Shown piece by piece: positions 7,144 to 14,041 of a stretch of DNA of 28,132 nucleotides. Source of the DNA: an uncultured Saprospiraceae bacterium. Lineage in GTDB: Bacteria; Bacteroidota; Bacteroidia; Chitinophagales; Saprospiraceae. Every line of letters begins with the position of its first letter. Position 1 is the first letter of the stretch. Made by a program: the position numbers and the translations under genes. Where the stretch lies: the NCBI GenBank assembly GCA_937967535.1, contig CALCMV010000131.1:1-28132 (forward strand), in the 5' to 3' direction. The notes below the pieces were generated by a model. The model worked only from the letters and a program-made list of their open reading frames with translations, was not told the DNA's origin and made no database searches.

Positions 7144-8304
7144 ATGTCAGCGATTTTATATATTCATTTCAAAACATTCTTCAAAATTATCTATCTCAAT
7201 TGTGTCAAACATTTCACTTGGCGAAGTTTGTTGGCTACCTTAGTTTTTGTGATAGTGGCGGTCTTGGTTTGTATAATACTTTTGGTATTTCGATTGTTGG
7301 ATGAAGTACTGTTTTTTAACTATCGTAAAACAAAAATTGAGCGTCCTGTTTTCATCGTCAGCAATCCGCGTAGTGGCACGACTTTTATGCACCGACTCTT
7401 GTGTATGGATGAGGAACGCTACGTATATATGTTGCTCTACCACACCATAATTCCATCGGTGACTTTCTACAAAATCGTACAGCTAATCAGTCGTTTAGAC
7501 CATAGAATCGGCCATCCGTTTCGTCGCTTTTTTGATTGGGTGGATAGTTGGTTTTTCAAAGGGTGGGAAGGTATACACCCGACGGGTTTCAATCAAAGCG
7601 AAGAAGACGAAGGCTTGTATATTTTCAGTTTTTTGTCGGTAGCGATATGTTTGATTTGTCCGTATATGCAGGAATTTGACTACCTGACCATCATTGACGA
7701 TATGCCTGAGCGCGACCGCCGAAATCTACGAAAATACTACCGCAGTTCAATACAACGATTTATGTATGCCGAAGGGCAAGGCAAGACGCTTTTGAACAAA
7801 AATGTCATCACAACGGGGCGTTTGAATACCATTCTTGATGTCTTCCCCGATGCGCATATCGTGTACCTCATCCGCGACCCCGAATCGGCTGTACCTTCTT
7901 TTATCAGTATGTTTAGTGCATCGTGGAAATGGATTGCGCCCGAATTGGCAGAAAACAGTGTAGAATATCGTACATTAGGACAAATTGCGATTGATTTGTA
8001 TAATTATTTTCATAAAAATAAAAATAAATTTAATGCAGAAAACTTTTATGTTGTTCCATATAAAAATCTGACTGCCAATCCAATACAAGTTATAGAAGAT
8101 GTCTATGCTCATTTTGAAATGCCTATGTCAGAGCTATTTAGAGTTCGCTTGGAAACTCATTTAAATGCTCCCGAAAAATACAAAAGCAAACACAGCTATT
8201 CGCTCGAAAAATATGGTTTTAGCAAAGAAGAAATAGAAGAAAAATTGGGTGAGGTAATGCGAGAATATGGTTTTTTGACAGTGGATAGGACTTCACATAT
8301 TTAA
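7144..8304 (+). CDS. Membrane-anchored sulfotransferase family protein
   Basis: 386-residue PAPS-dependent sulfotransferase family member; such enzymes move a sulfo group from PAPS to a hydroxyl or amine of a sugar, lipid or peptide. The 5'-phosphosulfate loop is VSNPRSGTTFMHRLL (72-86). The 3'-phosphate element is VYLIRDPESAVPSFISMF (240-257), with Arg244 and Ser254. A hydrophobic segment at about 29-50 (LLATLVFVIVAVLVCIILLVF) predicts a single N-terminal membrane anchor with the catalytic domain on one face. The first ATG at 7144 is used because it keeps the anchor whole. There is no neighbouring sulfate-activation gene or glycosyltransferase, so the acceptor is unknown. The family call is firm from the two cofactor motifs. 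Confidence 0.88.
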   Translation: MSAILYIHFKTFFKIIYLNCVKHFTWRSLLATLVFVIVAVLVCIILLVFRLLDEVLFFNYRKTKIERPVFIVSNPRSGTTFMHRLLCMDEERYVYMLLYHTIIPSVTFYKIVQLISRLDHRIGHPFRRFFDWVDSWFFKGWEGIHPTGFNQSEEDEGLYIFSFLSVAICLICPYMQEFDYLTIIDDMPERDRRNLRKYYRSSIQRFMYAEGQGKTLLNKNVITTGRLNTILDVFPDAHIVYLIRDPESAVPSFISMFSASWKWIAPELAENSVEYRTLGQIAIDLYNYFHKNKNKFNAENFYVVPYKNLTANPIQVIEDVYAHFEMPMSELFRVRLETHLNAPEKYKSKHSYSLEKYGFSKEEIEEKLGEVMREYGFLTVDRTSHI

Positions 8305-8317
8305 AGTATTTAATACT

Positions 8318-8526
8318 CTACATGAGAAAAATCATTTCTGATAATATAATACTTGTTTTTGCCACGAATGTACTAATTTTTTTCGCTCATGTAGAAAATT
8401 AGGTGGAACGCAGGTTGATTTTCAATTTAAATTGAAGTAAAGTGCTGGTAATCAATCCTATAAGGTTTTCGAAAACCTTATAGGATTCGCGTGTGCCTTG
8501 CCCTCCACCTGATTTCCTACATGAGC
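8318..8526. repeat. Composite inverted-repeat element F (CTACATGAG family)
   Basis: CTACATGAG occurs at 8318-8326 and 8517-8525, with its reverse complement at 8386-8394. The arms 8385-8407 (GCTCATGTAG..AGGTGGA) and 8504-8526 are reverse complements at 21 of 23 positions. Between them lies a perfect 34-bp palindrome at 8454-8487 (left half AATCCTATAAGGTTTTC). No coding potential. It sits downstream of the sulfotransferase and could also end its transcript. Confidence 0.8.
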
Positions 8527-8556
8527 CATTTTTTTTGCGAATTTATTGATAATTAA

Positions 8557-8738
8557 ACTTTGGACAGAGGAAATTGGGTAATCCCGATAACTACGGGACT
8601 TTTTTAGAATTTTACATAAAAGAATTAATAAACTATTTTATTTTAATAATAAAAAACATTCAATATTCAATTGATTATCACTGAATTACAATTTTAAACC
8701 TAATTTCCCAGTTACCTAATTCCCACTTTGTCCAAAGT
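8557..8738. repeat. Inverted-repeat element A2 (ACTTTGGA...TCCAAAGT family)
   Basis: About 182 bp with ends ACTTTGGACA and TGTCCAAAGT. Inner arm parts match GGAAATTGGGTAA / AATTTCCCAGTTACCTAATT, and the core is AT-rich with TTGATTATCAC at 8671-8681. The left arm also carries the small hairpin TCCCGATAACTACGGGA (8582-8598). Same family as A1, A3 and A4. Confidence 0.75.
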
Positions 8739-8778
8739 CCAAAACCATAAAAAGTACATATTAAAACCCATTCTCTTG

Positions 8779-8786
8779 TAAATTTG
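8779..8786 (+). promoter_or_regulatory. Candidate -7 box (TAAATTTG) for the beta-propeller gene
   Basis: TAAATTTG followed by CATGG lies 55 bases before the ATG at 8841 and matches TAnnTTTG. No convincing TTG element about 20 bases upstream. Confidence 0.4.
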
Positions 8787-8840
8787 CATGGTTAATTGTA
8801 ATTTTAATATTCTTTTATTAATTCATAAAATAATTTACAA

Positions 8841-9869
8841 ATGAAAAGAACTTTACTCTCCTTATGCTTATGTTTATCTGTAATAATTACTTTTGCACAG
8901 GTCACCGATTTTTTCGTCGGAGTAGACGGACCATCCGGGCTATTCATTGACGGCGAAGACCTCTACGTATCTGAATACTACGGCGGAGTAGTCTCCCGAA
9001 TTAATCTGGACGACAATCCTCCAAATAAAACACCCATACTGACCAATCTTGGTTCTCCCTTCGGAGTCGGGGTCACTGGGAATTATTTATTTGTTGCGGA
9101 ACAAACAGGTGGCAGGGTTTCGTATATAGACATCAGCTCACCTATTATCGCTCCAAACTCTATTCCCATAGCAGCACCATCCGGCTTGACCATCAGTGAC
9201 AATATAGTATATTGTACCGACGGTAACAATATTCGCTTCATAGACACTAGCACCCAACCCTTTTCCGACGGAATCACAATATCGGGCGGGCTGGTAGCCC
9301 CAACAGGTGTAGCAGTCATTGGAAATGAGTTATTTATCGCTAATTTTACCAGTGGAATCATTAATAAAATAGACTTGACACAAGCTAATCCCCAACCCGT
9401 AACCGTAGTCTCTTCAGGTATCAACAACCCCAATCATTTATTTGCCTATGGCAATGAATTATATTTTTCTCAATTTAGTGTCGAAGGCAAAATATCCAAG
9501 ATAGATGTCACCGAAACCAACCCAACCGTAGTAGATATTGCTAATGGCTTCAACCCTACGGGCATTGCTATCAAAGATGGTGTATTGTACTTCTCGGAGT
9601 TTGGTTCTAACAAAATTTCCAGGTTAGACCTCGTGGTCAGTGTCCAACAGCCTACAGAAGAGCAATTATTAATTTACCCTAATCCCACTTCAGATAATTT
9701 GATATTAGACAATCTGACTTCAACCATTGATGTAAACATTATTGATATGTCAGGAAAAATAATACAAACAGTACCAACGGATGGTATTATGGATGTTTCG
9801 GGTTTATCGTCCGGCATTTATTTTATTCAATCGGAGAATTTTTCCGCAATAAAGTTTGTTAAGCAATAA
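8841..9869 (+). CDS. Secreted NHL/SMP-30-like beta-propeller with T9SS sorting domain
   Basis: 342 residues. Signal peptide 1-19 (cut at FA|Q). Residues ~24-265 are repeats of the form GxxGLxIxxNxLYVSxxxxGxIxxIDL (for example GPSGLFIDGEDLYVSEY, APTGVAVIGNELFIANF, NPTGIAIKDGVLYFSEF), the blade pattern of a six-bladed NHL/strictosidine-synthase/SMP-30-like propeller. Residues ~276-342 are a T9SS type A sorting domain (IYPNPTSDNLIL, IIDMSGKII, LSSGIYFI, KFVKQ), so the protein should cross the outer membrane through T9SS and be released or anchored on the surface. No catalytic metal site is evident, so binding is as likely as an enzyme role. It stands alone; a terminator-like hairpin follows at 9888-9926. 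Confidence 0.88.
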   Translation: MKRTLLSLCLCLSVIITFAQVTDFFVGVDGPSGLFIDGEDLYVSEYYGGVVSRINLDDNPPNKTPILTNLGSPFGVGVTGNYLFVAEQTGGRVSYIDISSPIIAPNSIPIAAPSGLTISDNIVYCTDGNNIRFIDTSTQPFSDGITISGGLVAPTGVAVIGNELFIANFTSGIINKIDLTQANPQPVTVVSSGINNPNHLFAYGNELYFSQFSVEGKISKIDVTETNPTVVDIANGFNPTGIAIKDGVLYFSEFGSNKISRLDLVVSVQQPTEEQLLIYPNPTSDNLILDNLTSTIDVNIIDMSGKIIQTVPTDGIMDVSGLSSGIYFIQSENFSAIKFVKQ

Positions 9870-9887
9870 GAATTTAACAAGATTGTC

Positions 9888-9926
9888 GAACCATCTGAGT
9901 GCCTCAAATCGGCAATCAGATGGTTC
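9888..9926 (+). terminator. Terminator-like hairpin after the beta-propeller gene
   Basis: GAACCATCTGAGTGCC (9888-9903) pairs with GGCAATCAGATGGTTC (9911-9926) around a 7-base loop, 18 bases after the stop. No strong T run follows, so termination is probable rather than certain. Confidence 0.6.
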
Positions 9927-10027
9927 AATAGACAACTAATCATGCAATTTAATTTCACGGAAGGCAAAACCTTACTTGTCAACAAACCACAAAGCTAGAC
10001 TTCCTTCGATGTGGTCAATAAAATCCG

Positions 10028-10756
10028 TTACGTATTTAGATAAAAATCTTTTGTTAGCTCAATGTATTCTTTGGTATAAACGCGCTCCACTCTTTCCTCT
10101 TCTACGATTAATTCAAGTTCAATTATTTTATTCAAATTAAAATTGGAAAATCGTAACAATAATCGCTCAATTGCTTTATTAGGTTTGGGCTTCACGTTTA
10201 TTTTTTCTGCTAAATATAAGCCATAATTTTTGGCTAATTCTACAAAATCTTCTCCTTCTTTTTTAGGTAAAATCAAACAAAATTGTCCGCGTTCATTGAG
10301 CAATTTTTTTGCATAAAAAATCAAATCTTCGTGAGTGAGTGTATGCGTGTGTCGTGCTGCGTTTCTTGCTAATCCTGAATTAAAAAAGGGGGGATTACTA
10401 AGAACCAAATCATAGCGATTCTCACTTTGTTTGGCAAATATTTGTAGAGATTTATGCAGCACCTCCATGCGATTTGTGAAGGGTGAATTTCGGACATTAT
10501 GTAGTGCTTCAAGGGCAGAGGCTTCGTCAATTTCGATAGCGTCTACCCGTACCTGCGGGTAGCGTTGTGCCATCATCAGGGCAATCAAACCCGTACCTGC
10601 ACCGATGTCCAAAATACGCTGTGGCGCATCCGCATTTGCCCATGCACCAAGCAGGATGCCGTCGGTGCCGACTTTCATCATGCTATCCTCTTGCCGAATA
10701 TCGAATTGCTTTAGTCGAAATATTTTTGATTTATCCGATTTTTGAGTGATTTTCAT
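10028..10756 (-). CDS. trmN6: tRNA1(Val) (adenine(37)-N6)-methyltransferase, TrmN6/YfiC type
   Basis: 242-residue SAM-dependent N6-adenine methyltransferase that modifies A37 of tRNA-Val in enterobacteria. Marks: FxIRQEDSMMKVGTDGILLGAW (28-39 is the family hallmark KVGTDGILLGAW), SAM motif I DIGAGTG (50-56), acidic VDAIEID, and the catalytic NPPFF (121-125), which defines N6-adenine methyltransferases. I start at the ATG complementary to 10754-10756. In-frame ATGs at 10777 and 10834 would add 7 or 26 residues (MFPSTLPLQDLELPF...) with no family support. The neighbour upstream is the inverted-repeat element E, not an operon partner. Length and motifs are normal for the family. The exact tRNA target in this organism is assumed by homology. 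Confidence 0.9.
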   Translation of the reverse strand: MKITQKSDKSKIFRLKQFDIRQEDSMMKVGTDGILLGAWANADAPQRILDIGAGTGLIALMMAQRYPQVRVDAIEIDEASALEALHNVRNSPFTNRMEVLHKSLQIFAKQSENRYDLVLSNPPFFNSGLARNAARHTHTLTHEDLIFYAKKLLNERGQFCLILPKKEGEDFVELAKNYGLYLAEKINVKPKPNKAIERLLLRFSNFNLNKIIELELIVEEERVERVYTKEYIELTKDFYLNT

Positions 10757-10851
10757 TTTTTTTTGATTGAAAACCATACCACTATGAAGAAATGGTAACT
10801 CCAAATCTTGTAAGGGCAGGGTGGACGGAAACACTGTAATGACTGCTTTAC

Positions 10852-10990
10852 AGGCTGACCACGAATACCGTACAGACGACTTTAGCCGTCTCGAAATAAT
10901 ATGTAACTTACTGTTTTTTAGTTTTTTATAAATAAAAAATAAAAAACAGCGACGGCTAAAGTCGTCGGTACAGGCATTCGCGGTCAGCCT
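10852..10990. repeat. Inverted-repeat element E (GACTTTAGCCGTC arms)
   Basis: The left arm 10852-10890 starts AGGCTGACC and ends GACGACTTTAGCCGTC. The right arm 10951-10990 is its near-perfect reverse complement, with a 2-base offset and a few mismatches. The inner sequence (ACTGTTTTTTAG... / ...TAAAAAACAG) also pairs, so the whole 139 bp can fold into one long hairpin. It lies between two minus-strand genes. It has no ORF and resembles a MITE or a REP-like element. Confidence 0.85.
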
Positions 10991-11005
10991 CTACGACTTG
11001 CTATT

Positions 11006-12001
11006 TTATTCAGAAACTTTCAGTACCAATTTCCCCATTTTATCGCCATTAAATAGGCGTAAAAATGTCTCATGGAAATTTTCGATACCTTCAAAAACGG
11101 CTTCTTTCGATTTCAATTTGCCTTCCATCATCCACATGCCCATTTGCATGGCTGCTTCGCGGTATTGCTTTGCGTAGTCCATCACCACAAAACCCTGCAT
11201 CGTACCCCGATTGACGAGTAGCGACAGGTAATTTTTCGGACCTTGAATGTTTCCCATATTATTGTATTGCGAAATCGCGCCGCAAATCGCTATGCGTCCG
11301 TGCATACGCAATTTTGCAAGCGCGTGGTCGAGTATATCGCCCCCCACATTATCAAAATATACATCAATACCTTTCGGACATTCGCGTTTTAGGGCTGCGC
11401 GTACATCTTCATTTTTATAGTCAATCGTACCGTCAAAACCAATTTCTTTTAGGTAAGCACACTTGTCCGGTCCGCCTGCGATACCTATGACGTGGCAGCC
11501 CTTTATCTTCGCAATCTGTCCGACTACCGACCCCACAGCACCCGCCGCGCCCGATACCAAAACGATGTCGCCTTCCTTAATTTTTGCCACTTCGAGAATC
11601 CCGAAATACGCCGTCATACCGGGCATTCCAAGCGTACCGATGTAGGTCGGCAAAGGCGCGAGCGAAGGTTCTACTTTGTACCAACCCTTAGCATCCGTCA
11701 CAGCGTATTGTTGCACGCCGCCCCAGCCTGTCAGGTAGTCACCCGCCACATAATCAGGATGTTGTGACTCCACCACTTCGCCTACCGACCCGGCACGCAT
11801 CACCTCTCCGATAGCCACCGGCGGAATATAAGACTTCCCTTCATTCATCCAACCGCGCATGGCAGGGTCCAGCGAAATATAGTCTTGACGTATCAAAACT
11901 TCTCCTTCTTTGATGGTCGGTATTTCGCTTTCTTGCAGCGTCCATGTATCTTTTTCCGGTAATCCAACGGGGCGTTTGGTGAGTGTCAACTGCTTATTCA
12001 T
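11006..12001 (-). CDS. NADP-dependent medium-chain oxidoreductase, CurA/PTGR1 family
   Basis: 331-residue zinc-independent medium-chain dehydrogenase/reductase that reduces activated carbon-carbon double bonds (2-alkenals, 15-keto-prostaglandins; curcumin for E. coli CurA). The start MNKQLTLTKRPVGLP and the phrases YISLDPAMRGWM, GEVMRAGSVGEVVES, LGMPGMTAYFGIL are typical. The Rossmann glycine motif is VSGAAGAVGSVVGQ (149-162). Then comes YFDNVGGDILDHAL, and the C-terminal GKLVLKV matches the family. No cysteine/histidine zinc set is present. Cytosolic detoxification of reactive enals is the likely role. Length is slightly shorter than E. coli CurA. It is a single gene, with the next upstream gene 1 kb away. 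The substrate is inferred from the family only. Confidence 0.9.
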   Translation of the reverse strand: MNKQLTLTKRPVGLPEKDTWTLQESEIPTIKEGEVLIRQDYISLDPAMRGWMNEGKSYIPPVAIGEVMRAGSVGEVVESQHPDYVAGDYLTGWGGVQQYAVTDAKGWYKVEPSLAPLPTYIGTLGMPGMTAYFGILEVAKIKEGDIVLVSGAAGAVGSVVGQIAKIKGCHVIGIAGGPDKCAYLKEIGFDGTIDYKNEDVRAALKRECPKGIDVYFDNVGGDILDHALAKLRMHGRIAICGAISQYNNMGNIQGPKNYLSLLVNRGTMQGFVVMDYAKQYREAAMQMGMWMMEGKLKSKEAVFEGIENFHETFLRLFNGDKMGKLVLKVSE

Positions 12002-12142
12002 TGTATAATTTTTGATTATATGATTTTTGATTTTGATTCAAAGGTGGGCTAAGATAGTTATTTGTATGTATTAATGTTTTTTTTTGATAAAAGTTTTTTC
12101 AACTTCAAATGCGACTTCAATTTTAATATCTATTTAAACCGG

Positions 12143-12480
12143 ACTTTGGATATTAGGTAACCGGGAAATTAGATAATTAAGCTAATGAAGATGTAATTTA
12201 TTGTTTATCAATTAAATAAATATTCAAATAAAACTAATTTTAAGTAAAATGCAAATAATACAAATTACTGATTATGAGTGTTTTACCGAATTTCCCAGCT
12301 ACCCGCCTAACTTTGCCTAAAGCGAATAGCTCGTCAGACGAATCCCTTTATTTAATGCGAATATTTTATGAGGCAAATCACTACATTTCACAAAAACCTT
12401 CGTCAGACGAGTACTATCCCGCAAGCAAACTTAAACGGCTACCCAATTTCCCGATTTCCGAATTTCCCAATGTGCAAAGT
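12143..12480. repeat. Inverted-repeat element A3, split by nested element G
   Basis: The left arm starts ACTTTGGATATTAGGTAACC, the right arm ends AATTTCCCAATGTGCAAAGT, with an AT-rich core. The copy is 338 bp because a separate inverted-repeat element (12305-12435) interrupts the right arm. Removing it and one flanking 9-mer leaves about 198 bp, close to A1 and A2. Confidence 0.75.
12305..12435. mobile_element. MITE-like element G inserted in A3
   Basis: 131 bp with imperfect terminal inverted repeats of about 35 bp: CTAACTTTGCCTAAAGCG..ATAG.CTCGTCAGACGAA on the left, and the reverse complement of TTCGTCAGACGAGTACTAT...GCAAACTTAA on the right. It is flanked by CAGCTACCC (12296-12304) and CGGCTACCC (12436-12444), which agree at 8 of 9 bases, as expected for an ageing target duplication. 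No ORF, so non-autonomous if mobile. Confidence 0.6.
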
Positions 12481-13006
12481 CCAATTTAAATATGTTATCA
12501 ATTTATTAAAAAAATGAGCTATTCGTATCTTTTTTCTGGACTTGCGTTATACAAGCAAATCAAAATTCAAACTCAAAAAAGCTGTCATTCCTAACTTGAT
12601 TGAGGATGACAGCCTTTTTTGAGATTGAGATTAAGTTACAGAAAGGTTAAACTCCAAATCCAATGTAATCATCATATGTAAAAGGCGTTTATAGGTGTGT
12701 AACATGCTTATAGCTTCTAGTTAGAGTTTCAGGATATGGCGTGGATTCCACGCTGTATCCTTATTAAGTTTAAGTTTAAGTTTAAAAATTTAAGTTTCAA
12801 TTAAACTTAGACTTCGTCTTAAACTTAAACTTCACCCACTTCACCCACTTATATCGCATCTAAAATTTTTACATAGATAATTTATTGCCATTTTTTCACA
12901 AGATGTTTTGTGTCAATTTGAATTCTTGATTGTCGAGGAATGAGTTATTTACAATTCATTCATTCAAAATTCAAAATTAATACAAGACCACTAAATCTAT
13001 GTACTT
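12481..13006. other. Gap upstream of gldN with three hairpins and AAGTTT repeats
   Basis: No convincing gene. It contains a symmetrical terminator-like hairpin at 12572-12623 (listed separately), a 13-bp imperfect hairpin at 12732-12760 (GGATATGGCGTGG / CCACGCTGTATCC), and a cluster of AAGTTT/AAACTT hexamers at about 12768-12833 that can pair with each other, followed by CACCCACTT twice. The last 30 bases before gldN include ATTCAAAATTCAAAATT, a word also seen in element H. Confidence 0.5.
12572..12623. terminator. Bidirectional terminator-like hairpin without an adjacent gene end
   Basis: CTCAAAAAAGCTGTCATTCCT (12572-12592) pairs with AGGATGACAGCCTTTTTTGAG (12603-12623), with one bulge and a 10-base loop. 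The A run before and the T run after make it usable on both strands. The nearest gene starts are 570 bases left (minus strand) and 380 bases right (plus strand), so no protein gene ends here. Confidence 0.7.
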
Positions 13007-13852
13007 ATGCGAAGTAAAATTTTGCTGTTAATTGCGACTTTATTCACTGTAAATCAAGGACTTAATGCCCAAGATTTTTTTCTGACAGAAAGCGGAGCTG
13101 CGCCGCAGCCATTGGATAGTCCTTACGAAAAAACACCTAAAGAAGAGATGCCTGTATTGGCGTATGACCACATTCGTGAAGCCGATGTTTTTTGGGAAAA
13201 ACGAATTTGGCGCGTGATTGATGTGCGGGAGAAGATGAATAAATCATTTTCTGCGCCACAAAATCCGCTGATTAGTGTCTTATTGCGCGGTATCGAAAGC
13301 GGTGACATCATACCATATAGTACGCTTGACGATAAATTTTCGACACCCATGACGGGTGAGGAAATTCAAGGGCAATTATACAGTTCAGATACTATTTCCG
13401 TGATAGACCCCGACACTTATGAGCAAATAATTACCGTTACCCAAGACCAATTTAACCCCGAAGATGTGAAGCGATACCGCATCAAAGAAGTTTGGTTTTT
13501 TGACGAAGAAACCTCCACGATGCAAGTTCGTATCTTAGGACTCGCACCTTTGAAAGAGGAATATGACGATAATGGAATTTTGCGTTTTGAGTACCCGATG
13601 TTTTGGGTCTATTATCCAAATATTCGTAAGTATCTGGCAGGTGAGGAAGCCATGAACCCCCTCGCTGCCGACCAAACGCTGTCTTGGGAACACTTGATGG
13701 AAGCTCGCTTTTTTTCAAGCTACATCATAAAAGAAGGCAATGTACACGACCGCCGCATCGAAGAATACAAAACCGGCGAAGATGCCCTCTACGAAAGCCT
13801 CAAAATCGAAGAAGAAATGCTCAACTTTGAACACGACCTCTGGTCTTATTGA
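13007..13852 (+). CDS. gldN: GldN/PorN-type T9SS ring protein (stand-alone copy)
   Basis: 281 residues. GldN forms, with the lipoprotein GldK, the periplasmic ring of the type IX secretion system that drives gliding and surface secretion. Signal peptide 1-21 (LNA|QD). The hallmark segment is READVFWEKRIWRVIDVREKMN (about 57-78), followed by NPLISVL, YSTLDDKFSTPMT (roughly 104-116), then RIKEVWFFDEETSTMQVRILGLAP and FWVYYPNIRKYL. These are characteristic of GldN. In most Bacteroidota gldN ends a gldKLMN operon; here no gldK, gldL or gldM is next to it, and about 1 kb of non-coding DNA lies upstream. It is either a relocated core gene or a paralogue. A perfect 24-bp hairpin starts 10 bases after the stop. 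Confidence 0.92.
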   Translation: MRSKILLLIATLFTVNQGLNAQDFFLTESGAAPQPLDSPYEKTPKEEMPVLAYDHIREADVFWEKRIWRVIDVREKMNKSFSAPQNPLISVLLRGIESGDIIPYSTLDDKFSTPMTGEEIQGQLYSSDTISVIDPDTYEQIITVTQDQFNPEDVKRYRIKEVWFFDEETSTMQVRILGLAPLKEEYDDNGILRFEYPMFWVYYPNIRKYLAGEEAMNPLAADQTLSWEHLMEARFFSSYIIKEGNVHDRRIEEYKTGEDALYESLKIEEEMLNFEHDLWSY

Positions 13853-13862
13853 GTGATTTTTG

Positions 13863-13927
13863 ATTTTTGATTGGATTTTACTCCGTGAAATATCCCTTAT
13901 TTTACGGAGTAAAATCCAATCAAAAAT
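13863..13927. terminator. Shared terminator hairpin between convergent gldN and the YdjM-type gene
   Basis: The 24 bases at 13863-13886 (ATTTTTGATTGG...CTCCGT) are the exact reverse complement of 13904-13927, with a 17-base loop. The right arm's outer half is the first unit of the 12-bp array, so the left arm can pair with any of eight units. The convergent position and poly-T/A context fit a bidirectional terminator. Confidence 0.7.
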
Positions 13928-14011
13928 CCAATCAAAAATCCAATCAAAAATCCAATCAAAAATCCAATCAAAAATCCAATCAAAAATCCAATCAAAAATC
14001 CAATCAAAAAT
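13916..14011. repeat. 12-bp tandem array, 8 x CCAATCAAAAAT
   Basis: Eight perfect head-to-tail copies with no spacers, followed by decayed units (CAAAAATCGAAAATCGAAAAT) up to about 14040, just before the stop of the minus-strand hydrolase gene. Twelve is a multiple of three, so open frames (IQSK or FDWI repeats) run through it on both strands. These are by-products and not genes. Confidence 0.95.
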
Positions 14012-14041
14012 CAAAAATCGAAAATCGAAAATCAAAAATCC

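Noticed and set aside
12274..12489. 71-residue ORF on the plus strand
   Set aside because: It lies entirely within the A3/G repeat elements, and its peptide only reads the repeat arms.
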